Assembly: GCA_018449715.1 (NCBI GenBank)
Contig: JAAVVA010000001.1
Coordinates: 620,001 to 684,000, forward strand
Length of the DNA: 64,000 nucleotides
From: Acidobacteriaceae bacterium dw_441
Lineage (GTDB): Bacteria > Acidobacteriota > Terriglobia > Terriglobales > Acidobacteriaceae
Direction of reading: 5' to 3'
Position numbers and translations under genes: made by a program. Within the stretch, counting starts at the first letter, position 1; each line of letters opens with the position of its first letter. This document shows positions 27,908-35,134 of this stretch, one piece after another. The notes under the pieces were generated by a model that ran no database searches, was not told the origin of the DNA, and saw only the letters and a program-made list of their open reading frames with translations.

Positions 27908-28936
27908 ATGAAGGCAACCAACGTATTACAGGCATGGGCGGGAATTCTGGCCGGGCGCAAGCCGTCTTTATCAATCGAGATCACGAAGGAATGTCCTCTT
28001 CGCTGCCCTGGCTGCTATGCGTTTGATGCCGGGCATTTGGGCGGCGAAACAGAACTGCGCCAGCTTTCCGATTTCAAGGGCGAAGAGCTGGTGAAAAATA
28101 TTCTTGCGATCGTCGACAGAGAAAAACCGCTTCATGTTTCGTTGGTTGGTGGAGATCCCCTGGTTCGCTACAGAGAACTGGAGATTCTTCTTCCCGAGCT
28201 GGAGGCGCGGGGCGTGCACACCCAGATTGTTACCAGTGCCTTCCGCGTCATCCCGGCAGAATGGAGCAGGTTTACCCTCCTGAATGTGGTTGTCTCCATC
28301 GATGGTCTTCAACCGGAGCATGACGAGCGCCGGAAACCTGCCACCTATGAACGCATCCTGAAGAACATCGCAGCGGCGAAGGTTACGATTCATTCCACGA
28401 TTACGGGTAATATCGCGGCCAGGCCAGGATATCTGGAGGAGTTTCTTCGCTTCTGGAGCGCTCGCCCGGAGATCAGGAAGGTCTGGTTCAGTCTGTTCAC
28501 GCCACAGGTAGGAGCTACAGGACCCGAGATTCTCACCTCGGAACAGCGCTCTTTCGTCGTCCAGGATCTTCTCAGGCTGCGGGTTCAGTATCCCATTCTG
28601 GATATGGGGGAAGGTCTGATCAAGGAGATCCTCTCTCCTCCAAAGAGCCCTGAGGATTGCATCTTTGCTCAGACGACGCACACGATTTCGGCTGACCTGA
28701 AGACGAAGATCACCCCATGCCAGTTCGGGGGGGAGCCTGATTGCTCCCAGTGCGGCTGTATCGCTTCCATGGGACTTGCAGCTGTGGGGCATCATCGTGT
28801 GGTGGGTTCTCTCACCGCCGGACAATTGTTTCGTGTCTCCGATCAGATCGGAAGATCGTGGAGAGCACTGAAACACCCCTTTATCCGGACCACGCCTGCG
28901 GCCAAGACTTCGGCTTTTAATATCCTTCAGAGCTGA
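27908..28936 (+). CDS. Radical SAM protein of unknown function
   Basis: A 342-residue radical SAM enzyme. C29, C33 and C36 (ECPLRCPGCYAF) bind the [4Fe-4S] cluster that cleaves S-adenosylmethionine; VGGDPLVR supplies the GGE-like SAM motif. Near the C-terminus, CQFGGEPDCSQCGCIASMG has four cysteines that could hold a second cluster. The ATG at 27908 has an AGG-containing ribosome site five bases upstream; an ATG at 27893 is also in frame. No partner gene, precursor peptide or pathway gene lies nearby, so the substrate is unknown. GC content is lower than in the transglycosylase gene. Confidence 0.83.
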   Translation: MKATNVLQAWAGILAGRKPSLSIEITKECPLRCPGCYAFDAGHLGGETELRQLSDFKGEELVKNILAIVDREKPLHVSLVGGDPLVRYRELEILLPELEARGVHTQIVTSAFRVIPAEWSRFTLLNVVVSIDGLQPEHDERRKPATYERILKNIAAAKVTIHSTITGNIAARPGYLEEFLRFWSARPEIRKVWFSLFTPQVGATGPEILTSEQRSFVVQDLLRLRVQYPILDMGEGLIKEILSPPKSPEDCIFAQTTHTISADLKTKITPCQFGGEPDCSQCGCIASMGLAAVGHHRVVGSLTAGQLFRVSDQIGRSWRALKHPFIRTTPAAKTSAFNILQS

Positions 28937-29275
28937 TTTGTCGGCGGCTTGAACGGATACATTCGACGCTGCTGGAACTGACTCTGCTGGAACGCGTAGT
29001 TATTGCGATCTACAATTTGTCTTTCGTCCGCAGCAAACAGGCTTTCGCGTATCCCTGCGATCCGTTCCCTTCGCCTGCCACTCGGTTAAATCTGAAGAGG
29101 GAACCAACCTGGAATCCTTTGTTCGTTTCCACCATTGACAAGCCCCGGAAATCCGATATCCTTTGCACCATAGTCGGTGCATTTCTCGACAGGGGGAAAC
29201 AGAAGCCAGACCTTCCGGTACGGGCTTGCTGTACCGGGCGCTCATCCAGTCAACCGCGAAGACAGGGGTAAATCG
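28937..29275. other. Non-coding gap with leader of the zinc-ribbon gene
   Basis: A 339-bp stretch in which no frame shows a coherent protein pattern. Its right half carries a good promoter candidate (29135-29162), and a short hairpin (TGCACC/GGTGCA) follows around 29164-29181 inside the predicted leader. Confidence 0.5.
29135..29162 (+). promoter_or_regulatory. Sigma-70-type promoter candidate
   Basis: A perfect -35 box TTGACA (29135-29140) is separated by 16 bp from TATCCT (29157-29162). It points at the zinc-ribbon protein gene starting at 29276 and would give a leader of about 105 nt. Confidence 0.55.
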
Positions 29276-29539
29276 ATGGTCCCGGAGTTGAACTTCCTCG
29301 ACGAGTGGATCCCGGAGCAGATGGAGCCGGGTACGATGTTTGTGCTGGAGAAGGCCGGAGAGTTAGGCAAGCCAGAGAATCCTTACTGGGCGGTTCTGGC
29401 GTGCCCCTCCTGCGGAGCGCTGGGGCTGATCACCCGCCAGCAGTGCGCAGGACTGGAAGCGATGATCTGCGGCTCGAACAACTGCTCGGCGGAGTACTAC
29501 TTCTCCGACGGCAATATCTATTACCGCCGCCCCCACTAA
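29276..29539 (+). CDS. Small zinc-ribbon-like protein
   Basis: An 87-residue protein with four cysteines arranged as a zinc ribbon: CPSCG near residue 44 and ICGSNNC near residue 64. The flanks are PYWAVLA and SAEYYFSDGNIYY, giving a compact beta-rich domain. The ATG at 29276 follows GGGGTAAATCG. The function is unknown; RNA or protein binding is usual for such ribbons. A 16-bp hairpin follows the stop by about 20 bp. Confidence 0.72.
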   Translation: MVPELNFLDEWIPEQMEPGTMFVLEKAGELGKPENPYWAVLACPSCGALGLITRQQCAGLEAMICGSNNCSAEYYFSDGNIYYRRPH

Positions 29540-29560
29540 CTTGCAATCATCCTGATTTTG

Positions 29561-29600
29561 CTTCGCTCCGCACAGAATAGTCAGTCTGTGCGGAGCGAAG
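29561..29600. terminator. Long perfect hairpin, probable terminator
   Basis: A 16-bp perfect stem (29561-29576 with 29585-29600) and an 8-nt loop lie 22 bp beyond the zinc-ribbon stop codon. There is no U-tract on the plus side; TTTTG on the other flank would favour the minus direction. The stem could also stabilise the mRNA 3' end. Confidence 0.6.
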
Positions 29601-29756
29601 AATCGCATCTTCCGCCTGTACTGCCACGAAAATCCTCGATCCCTTGAAGCTGTTATTCCGCAGCGAGTTTGCCTGTCGTAATCCTGCGTCTCCATTCATT
29701 CGGCGAGAGGATTCAATAAGGTAGGATGGGGAAGGGGCTGCTACATCCTAGATGTT

Positions 29757-29845
29757 GCCCGGATGGTGAAATCGGCAGACACAGCGGACTTAAAATCCGC
29801 AGACCTTTACCGGTCGTGGGGGTTCAAGTCCCCCTCCGGGCACCA
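29757..29845 (+). tRNA. tRNA-Leu (anticodon UAA)
   Basis: The acceptor stem GCCCGGA (29757-29763) pairs with TCCGGGC (29835-29841). The anticodon stem GCGGA/TCCGC encloses the loop CTTAAAA with TAA at 29791-29793. A long variable arm and a GTTCAAGTCC T-loop are present. CCA is encoded at 29843-29845. The long variable arm and anticodon identify a class II leucine tRNA. A small plus-strand frame overlapping it is not a gene. Confidence 0.96.
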
Positions 29846-29971
29846 ATGAAGTCAGCAGCTTATGCCGATTTTCTGTTTTCTTTCTTTTTCCAAAAACGTT
29901 GCTGCATGTATAGGTGCATGTCGGCGACTTGAAGAAAAACAGGGGAAGAGGCGAGGAGTCCTTTAAATACT

Positions 29972-30904
29972 GTGATCGTTCGCAACTTTGAGTATCTTCT
30001 GGCCTTGAACCAGGAACGCCATTTTGCTCGTGCCGCTGCAGCGTGCAGGGTCTCTCAGCCGACGCTTTCGGCAGGTATCAAACAGCTTGAAGAGGATATG
30101 GACGCGCAGATTGTAAAGCGCGGCCATCGCTTTGAAGGTTTTACTCCCGAAGGTGAACGTGTGCTCGCCTGGGCGCAGCAGATGATGGACGACTGCATGA
30201 GGTTGAAGCAGGAGCTGCACTCCTTCAAAGAGCAGGCCATGCAGGGGCCATTCCGCATCGGAGCGCTTCCGGCGACGATGGCGCTCGCCTCTGTATTGAG
30301 CGTGCCCTTCTCGGAGCAGGCCCAGGCGCTTCAGCTCTCCATCGAGACGCTGGAGGCCTCCGAGCTGCTGCAAAAGGTCCGCCAGGGAGAGTTGGAGGTC
30401 GCGATTACTCAGGTGGATGACGTTGCGGGAGAGGGCGTGAGCACGCATGTGCTCTACCGCGAACGGATGTTCTTCTTCACCTCGGACAAGTCCTGCGAAG
30501 GGCCGCGTGTCTCGTGGGAGAAGGTTGTGGCCAGCCCGCTGTGTCTGCTGCGCTCGTCGCTGCCGCCTGCGATGGAGCGCCGTTTGCAGAACGTTCCCGG
30601 TGTTCTCTACACGGACTCGACCGCAGTGCTTGCAGCGCATCTCGCCTCGGGGCGCAGGTCGACGGTGTTGCCGCAGTCGCTGGCGATGTACCTGCAACCG
30701 TCTCCAGAACTTCGCGCCTTTCCGGTCGGCAGGCAGGAGGAGCAGGTGAACATCGGGTTCCTCTTCGCAAAGCTTGATCCTTTGCCCGCAGCGGTTCATG
30801 CCTGGACCGAGCTTCCGCACACCCCAGAGATGGTGCAGGCGATTCGCCGGATGCTCAAAGCTCATGAGCCGTACCTCGTGAAGACAAAGCCGGCAAAACG
30901 ATAG
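29972..30904 (+). CDS. LysR-family transcriptional regulator
   Basis: A 310-residue LysR-type regulator. The N-terminal winged helix-turn-helix is seen at residues 5-60 (HFARAAAACRVSQPTLSAGI), followed by the linker helix and a periplasmic-binding-like effector domain from about residue 95 (GPFRIGALPATMALASVL). The closest family style is the OxyR/CysB-like group. The start is the GTG at 29972. It precedes hxlB and hxlA on the same strand with a 71-bp gap, so it probably controls them; in many bacteria this pathway is instead controlled by HxlR. A formaldehyde or phosphosugar effector is a guess. Confidence 0.9.
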   Translation: MIVRNFEYLLALNQERHFARAAAACRVSQPTLSAGIKQLEEDMDAQIVKRGHRFEGFTPEGERVLAWAQQMMDDCMRLKQELHSFKEQAMQGPFRIGALPATMALASVLSVPFSEQAQALQLSIETLEASELLQKVRQGELEVAITQVDDVAGEGVSTHVLYRERMFFFTSDKSCEGPRVSWEKVVASPLCLLRSSLPPAMERRLQNVPGVLYTDSTAVLAAHLASGRRSTVLPQSLAMYLQPSPELRAFPVGRQEEQVNIGFLFAKLDPLPAAVHAWTELPHTPEMVQAIRRMLKAHEPYLVKTKPAKR

Positions 30905-30975
30905 AGATGGTCTATCGGTTCATCTGAATTTTCTGTTGGATTCCATGAGCGCGCGGATGACATGCTCAGAGAGTC

Positions 30976-31548
30976 ATGCAGGTTCAGGAACCTTCTCTTC
31001 TCTCCACCCATCGCACGGTTATTCTCGACGAGTTGCAGCGCGCTCTTTTGGCCATCTCCGAAGCAGAGATGCAGACGGCGGCGCGAAGCATTCTGGCAGC
31101 GCGGCGTGTCTTTTTCATGGGAGCGGGCCGCAGTGGTCTGTCTCTCAGGATGGCCGCCATGCGGATGATGCATCTTGGCCTTACGGTTTATGTGGCGGGC
31201 GAGGTCGTGACTCCGGCGATTGAGCGGGGAGATCTTCTCGTCGTGGCGTCGGGCTCGGGAACCACCTCTGGCCCGGTTCACGCAGCCGAGGTCGCGAAGA
31301 AGGTGAGAGCAGAGGTCCTGGCCATTACGACATCGCCGGTGTCTCCGCTGGGAGCACTGGCCGATGTCATCCTGACGATCCCCGCCGCGTCCAAGCAGGA
31401 CCACGGCGGTCCGGTCTCAAAACAGTACGCTGGCGCGCTCTTCGAGCAGACGGTGCTGTTGCTGATGGACACCCTGTTTCAGGAGATGTGGCATCAGCGC
31501 GGCGAGTCAGCGCAGGAGCTGTGGAAGCGGCACGCAAACCTCGAATAA
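30976..31548 (+). CDS. hxlB: 6-phospho-3-hexuloisomerase
   Basis: PHI converts D-arabino-3-hexulose 6-phosphate to fructose 6-phosphate, the second step of the ribulose monophosphate pathway. The 190-residue SIS-domain protein shows ARRVFFMGAGRSGLSLRMAA near residue 47, GDLLVVASGSGTTSGP (phosphosugar site) near 92 and the family-typical C-terminal helix with YAGALFEQTVLLLMD. The length fits PHI (about 180-190). It lies 24 bp upstream of the synthase gene, so the two form one operon. Confidence 0.93.
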   Translation: MQVQEPSLLSTHRTVILDELQRALLAISEAEMQTAARSILAARRVFFMGAGRSGLSLRMAAMRMMHLGLTVYVAGEVVTPAIERGDLLVVASGSGTTSGPVHAAEVAKKVRAEVLAITTSPVSPLGALADVILTIPAASKQDHGGPVSKQYAGALFEQTVLLLMDTLFQEMWHQRGESAQELWKRHANLE

Positions 31549-31572
31549 CAGAAAGTACAGGAGCATACAACG

Positions 31573-32205
31573 ATGAAACTTCAGGTAGCAATCGACCTTC
31601 TCTCCACCTCGGACGCGCTGACGCTGTTGAACAAAGTGGCGGAGCATGTCGACGTGATCGAGCTGGGCACTCCGCTTATCAAGCAACAGGGACTGAGCGT
31701 TGTGACGAATGTAAAGGCTGCTTATCCTAACAAGCTTGTCTTTGCCGATATGAAGACGATGGATGCCGGAGAGCTGGAAGCAAACCTCGCCTTCGAGGCT
31801 GGCGCGGACATTATGACGGTGCTCGCTTCGGCTGCGGACAGCACGATCGCCGGAGCTGTGAAGTCCGGCAAGGCGCATGGCAAGGCTGTTGTTGCCGACA
31901 TGATCGGAGTGCAGGACAAGGCTGCTCGTCTGAAGGAGTTGAAGGAGCTTGGTGTGAGCTGGGTCGAGTTGCACGCTGGTCTTGATGAGCAGGCGCAGGC
32001 TGGCTACAGCATCGAGAAGCTGCTGGAGGCGGGGCGCAGCGCGGATATTCCGTTCTCGGTCGCTGGAGGAATCAACGTGGATCGTATCGGCGCGGTCGAG
32101 TCGGCGGGTGCAACCATTGCGGTTGCCGGAGCCGCTATCTATGGAGCGAAGGATCCGGGCGAGGCTGCGAAGGCTCTTCGCGAGAAGATTCAGAAGCTTG
32201 GGTAG
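31573..32205 (+). CDS. hxlA: 3-hexulose-6-phosphate synthase
   Basis: HPS condenses formaldehyde with ribulose 5-phosphate. The 210-residue TIM barrel of the orotidine-decarboxylase superfamily has the opening KLQVAIDLLSTSDAL, the metal-site segment VFADMKTMDAGELEA, WVELHAGLDEQAQ and the phosphate-binding FSVAGGINVDRIG and GAAIYGAKDP. The length is typical. CAGGAG lies 9 bp before the ATG. With hxlB it detoxifies or assimilates formaldehyde; no methanol dehydrogenase lies in the window, so detoxification is the simpler reading. Confidence 0.95.
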   Translation: MKLQVAIDLLSTSDALTLLNKVAEHVDVIELGTPLIKQQGLSVVTNVKAAYPNKLVFADMKTMDAGELEANLAFEAGADIMTVLASAADSTIAGAVKSGKAHGKAVVADMIGVQDKAARLKELKELGVSWVELHAGLDEQAQAGYSIEKLLEAGRSADIPFSVAGGINVDRIGAVESAGATIAVAGAAIYGAKDPGEAAKALREKIQKLG

Positions 32206-32220
32206 GGAAGTATTTTGAGA

Positions 32221-32261
32221 AACGCCTGCGTCAGCGATGTGGCTGGCGCAGGCGTTTTTTT
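32221..32261 (+). terminator. Strong intrinsic terminator after hxlA
   Basis: A 14-bp stem (32221-32234 with 32243-32256, one G-U pair) with an 8-nt loop leads directly into a run of seven T. It ends the LysR-hxlB-hxlA transcript. Confidence 0.9.
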
Positions 32262-32290
32262 GTAAGGGATGCTGTTTGCAATAAGCGCAG

Positions 32291-33268
32291 TTAGAAGCTC
32301 TCCTGCACCATCTCTTCGCTCTTTTTCCAGAGAGCCTCGGCATTCTCCGGATCGAGAGCGTAGCCGCGAACGCCTTCGCTGTTCACGTTGATGACTACTT
32401 CGTCGGGAACGATGCTGCTGACGTGGCAGTTCTCGCAGTAATGCGCTCCGATCTCATCGGCAGGAGCAACGACTGCGGCCCAGACCGACGTTGCTGCACC
32501 CTGCGGAACCGTTTTGAACTCGAAAGGCCCCTTGCCCTCAGCGGCAAGCTGCTGATTGATCTGCTTGACCCAGGCCTCAAGCTGCTCATTGCCCATGTGG
32601 CGGCCCAACTCGGTCTGGATTCCGCCGGGATGCACAGCGGTTGCGCGAACACCGCGTCCGCGATGACGGCGGTCGAAGGCTACGGCAAATAGGATGTTCG
32701 CCGTCTTGGAGCGCCCGTAACCAGCAAAGGTATCGTAAGGCGTCTTCTCAAAGTTGGGATCTTCGATGTTGACGTTTGAGAAACGATGTCCGGCAGAGGA
32801 GAGGTTGACGAGACGACCTCCATCCTTAATTAAGGATGCGATGCGATTGACGAAGACGAAGTGACCGAGGTGATTGGTTCCGAACTGAGTCTCAAATCCA
32901 TCGACTGTATGTCCGAAGGGAGTCGCCATGACGCCTGCGTTGGCGATCACCGCGTCGAACTGTTCGCCGCTTGCCAGCAGGGAATCGGCGGCGGCGCGGA
33001 CGCTCTTCAGATCGGCCAGGTCAAGCTCGATGACGCGAAAGCTTCCGCCGTTTGCTTCTGCTGCCTTCTGAACATCGGTGGTTGCGGTCGCAGCCTTGTT
33101 CAGGTCGCGGGCTGTGCCTACGACATCCGCACCGTGCGCCACGAGAGCGCGGGCTGTCTCCACTCCAAGACCGGCCGAGACGCCGGTTACAAGAAATCGT
33201 TTGCCCTGAAGGTTGATGCCCTTCAGAACCTCTTCTGTGGTTGAGGTCGCTCCAAACACTTCCGCCAT
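32291..33268 (-). CDS. Short-chain dehydrogenase (oxidoreductase, WW-oxidoreductase-like)
   Basis: A 325-residue SDR. TGVSAGLGVETARAL is the NAD(P) loop (about residues 29-43); NAGVM and the catalytic Ser (LVNLSSAGH) follow, and Tyr/Lys sit in GYGRSKTAN near residue 195. The length and the FGTNHLGHFVF segment match the RDH/WWOX-like SDR group. I chose the ATG at 33268 because AAAGGAG lies upstream; a frame extending to 33322 has no support. It diverges from a TetR gene, which probably represses it. The substrate is unknown. Confidence 0.88.
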   Translation of the reverse strand: MAEVFGATSTTEEVLKGINLQGKRFLVTGVSAGLGVETARALVAHGADVVGTARDLNKAATATTDVQKAAEANGGSFRVIELDLADLKSVRAAADSLLASGEQFDAVIANAGVMATPFGHTVDGFETQFGTNHLGHFVFVNRIASLIKDGGRLVNLSSAGHRFSNVNIEDPNFEKTPYDTFAGYGRSKTANILFAVAFDRRHRGRGVRATAVHPGGIQTELGRHMGNEQLEAWVKQINQQLAAEGKGPFEFKTVPQGAATSVWAAVVAPADEIGAHYCENCHVSSIVPDEVVINVNSEGVRGYALDPENAEALWKKSEEMVQESF

Positions 33269-33384
33269 CGTGTTGCTCCTTTGATATTGCAAATCTTTGC
33301 CGTTGCTGTAACGATGGAGCACGAAAGGCGCTCCATATAGTCCTTAGATAAGCGGAGAGTTCCTCCGGTTTCAAAAGTTTGCCT

Positions 33385-33972
33385 ATGTCTCCCGAATCTT
33401 CTGCTCAGCTTCCTAGAAAACCTCGCCGCGATGCGGTGAGAAACCGCGACCGTATTCTGAAGGTGGCCCGGCAGATCTTTACGGAGTCGGGGCCGGATGC
33501 CAGCCTGGACGAGATTGCGAAGCGGGCAGGAGTGGGGGCGGGAACTCTCTACCGGCATTTCCCCACACGGTATGCGCTTCTGGAAGATGTCTATCGCGCT
33601 GGCGTCGAGGAGCTGGCGGCAGCGGAACAGAGGTTTGGTGCGAGCATGTCTCCGACCGAGGCGTTACGGGCGTGGCTGTTGCTCTTCGTGGACTACATGG
33701 CGGCGAAACAGATCATCGCTCCTGCGTTGAACGCCGACTGTGAGAATTCGCCCAAGGTATTTGAGTCCTCGGGGACGCTGATTACAGGCGCGATCAACAG
33801 CCTGGTGAAGAGAGCGGTTGCCAACGGGGATATCCGGCCTGATATGGAACCGCTCGACCTGTTGCGGGCTCTTGTGGGCATCTCAAATGTGATTGCCACT
33901 CCGGATTGGCCGAAGAGCGCAAAGCAGATGGTGGATATTCTGATCCTTGGCTCCCGCCCGGTAAAAAGCTAG
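33385..33972 (+). CDS. TetR-family repressor
   Basis: A 195-residue TetR regulator. The helix-turn-helix is at about residues 20-65 (RDRILKVARQIFTESGPDAS, then GVGAGTLYRHFPTRYALLE), and the rest is the helical ligand-binding domain with the SBP-like WLLLFVDYMAAKQIIAPAL segment. The start is the ATG at 33385 (a TTG two codons upstream is possible). It diverges from the short-chain dehydrogenase gene across 116 bp, the common layout for a TetR that controls its neighbour. Complete length. Confidence 0.9.
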   Translation: MSPESSAQLPRKPRRDAVRNRDRILKVARQIFTESGPDASLDEIAKRAGVGAGTLYRHFPTRYALLEDVYRAGVEELAAAEQRFGASMSPTEALRAWLLLFVDYMAAKQIIAPALNADCENSPKVFESSGTLITGAINSLVKRAVANGDIRPDMEPLDLLRALVGISNVIATPDWPKSAKQMVDILILGSRPVKS

Positions 33973-34007
33973 GCTTTCTGAAGAGCTTTCGCGGGGTTAG
34001 GGAGTTC

Positions 34008-34581
34008 ATCGCCGTATTCCGGGTCGGGAAGTGGTTCGTGGCGACATCGTGGTGTTAGGAAAAGGGGACCGTGTTCCCGCGGATGCTGTTCTTCTCCAGG
34101 CACAGGAGTTGCAGGCCGATGAATCTTTGCTTACGGGTGAGTCCCTGCCGGTCAGCAAGACAACCTCCAGCGGTGTCACTGCGGAAGACGCGAGTCCAGG
34201 AGGTTTGTTTATTCTGGCTTCCTGATCGAGATAGAACCTTCATGGCTTCGCACGCAGACCAGTCGGCTGATTCTCTTCTGCTTGCTTGGTGGAACGATCG
34301 TCAGTGTGATTGCTCTTGTGCTTTATCGCATGTTTGTCGGCGGCTGGATTGAAGCCATCCTCAATGCGATCACAATCGGGATGTCAATGCTGCCGGAGGA
34401 GTTTCCGGTTGTGTTGACTGTGTTTATGGCGATGGGTGCCTGGCGAATCTCTCGTGCTCGTGTGCTGACACGGCGAGCCGCGGCAATCGAAACTCTTGGC
34501 TATGCAAGGGTGGTCTGCATAGACAAGACCGGAACTCTTACAGAAAACCGCATGTCCATTGCTGAGTTGCGATCGTATTAG
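34008..34581 (+). pseudogene. Remnant of a cation-translocating P-type ATPase
   Basis: Two frames carry recognisable parts of one P-type ATPase. The first (34010-34225) has [21 protein letters not shown] and the actuator signature TGES. The second (from about 34212 to 34581) has the membrane segment VGGWIEAILNAITIGMSML, the PEEFP ion-site motif and the phosphorylation site DKTGTLTENRM. The start, about 50 residues between the fragments, and all of the nucleotide-binding and C-terminal region after DKTGTL are missing, with a frameshift at the junction. The gene is dead. Confidence 0.85.
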
Positions 34582-34730
34582 GCGACGTGATTTTCCGGCG
34601 TAGCGGAGAGTGCTGTTGTCAGAAGCAAAGTGAGTGAGTTTGCATTATTGTGCTCAATGGCTTAGAGCCTTCTTTTGAGGAGGCTCTAACTGGTTCACCC
34701 TGGTTATTGGCCATTGCTCAATGGGATAAG

Positions 34731-35015
34731 CTATCTGAGATTGAGATGGTGCAGAAAATTAAGATAGGCTGCAAACTTCTCCGGCACGGAACGGTAATAG
34801 ACGTTCAGACCTTCTTTTCTTGACGTGACAAGCCCAAGGTCCGTCAGGACCTTCAGATGATGGGAGACAGTTCCTGGCGAGAGGGAGTGTTTGTCGCATA
34901 CCTCACCGCAGTAGATCTCGTCGCCTTCTGCGATTTGTCTATAAATCGAGAATCGATTGGGGTCGCCGAGAGCCTTCGCGATCAGTGTCGCTTCCTGTTC
35001 CTTCATCACGCTCAT
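34731..35015 (-). CDS. ArsR-family repressor
   Basis: A 94-residue ArsR/SmtB-type winged-helix protein. LIAKALGDPNRFSIYRQIAE leads to the recognition helix SLSPGTVSHHLKVL and the beta-wing GLVTSRKEGLNVYYR. Only two cysteines are present (YCGEVCD, in the helix that precedes recognition), a position used by ArsR-type metal or thiol sensors, so it may sense a metalloid or a reactive compound. It diverges from the RND efflux operon and very likely binds the palindromes between them. Confidence 0.9.
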   Translation of the reverse strand: MSVMKEQEATLIAKALGDPNRFSIYRQIAEGDEIYCGEVCDKHSLSPGTVSHHLKVLTDLGLVTSRKEGLNVYYRSVPEKFAAYLNFLHHLNLR

Positions 35016-35056
35016 ATCTATCAGACGCGCAATCCGAGCAAACGGACAAAAAACAT

Positions 35057-35098
35057 TTGGATTCTGAATCCAAGTATTTTGATGTGCATCAAAATACT
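35057..35098. promoter_or_regulatory. Nested perfect palindromes, probable ArsR operator
   Basis: Two perfect dyads overlap by one base. TTGGATT-CTG-AATCCAA spans 35057-35073, and 12-bp arms AGTATTTTGATG/CATCAAAATACT around TG span 35073-35098. They lie 42 bp from the ArsR start and 37 bp from the RND start. AT-rich ATTTTGAT...ATCAAAAT dyads are typical ArsR-family operators, so the site probably shuts off both directions. Confidence 0.82.
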
Positions 35099-35134
35099 CG
35101 AAACGTTCAAAACGACGCGAATGGAGACGCCGTT

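Noticed and set aside
27618..29275. RiPP cluster around the radical SAM gene
   Set aside because: No precursor-like small gene with a core peptide, transporter or peptidase lies within the flanks.
29726..29932. Small plus-strand frame over the tRNA gene
   Set aside because: It reads straight through the tRNA-Leu, whose folding and anticodon are unambiguous.
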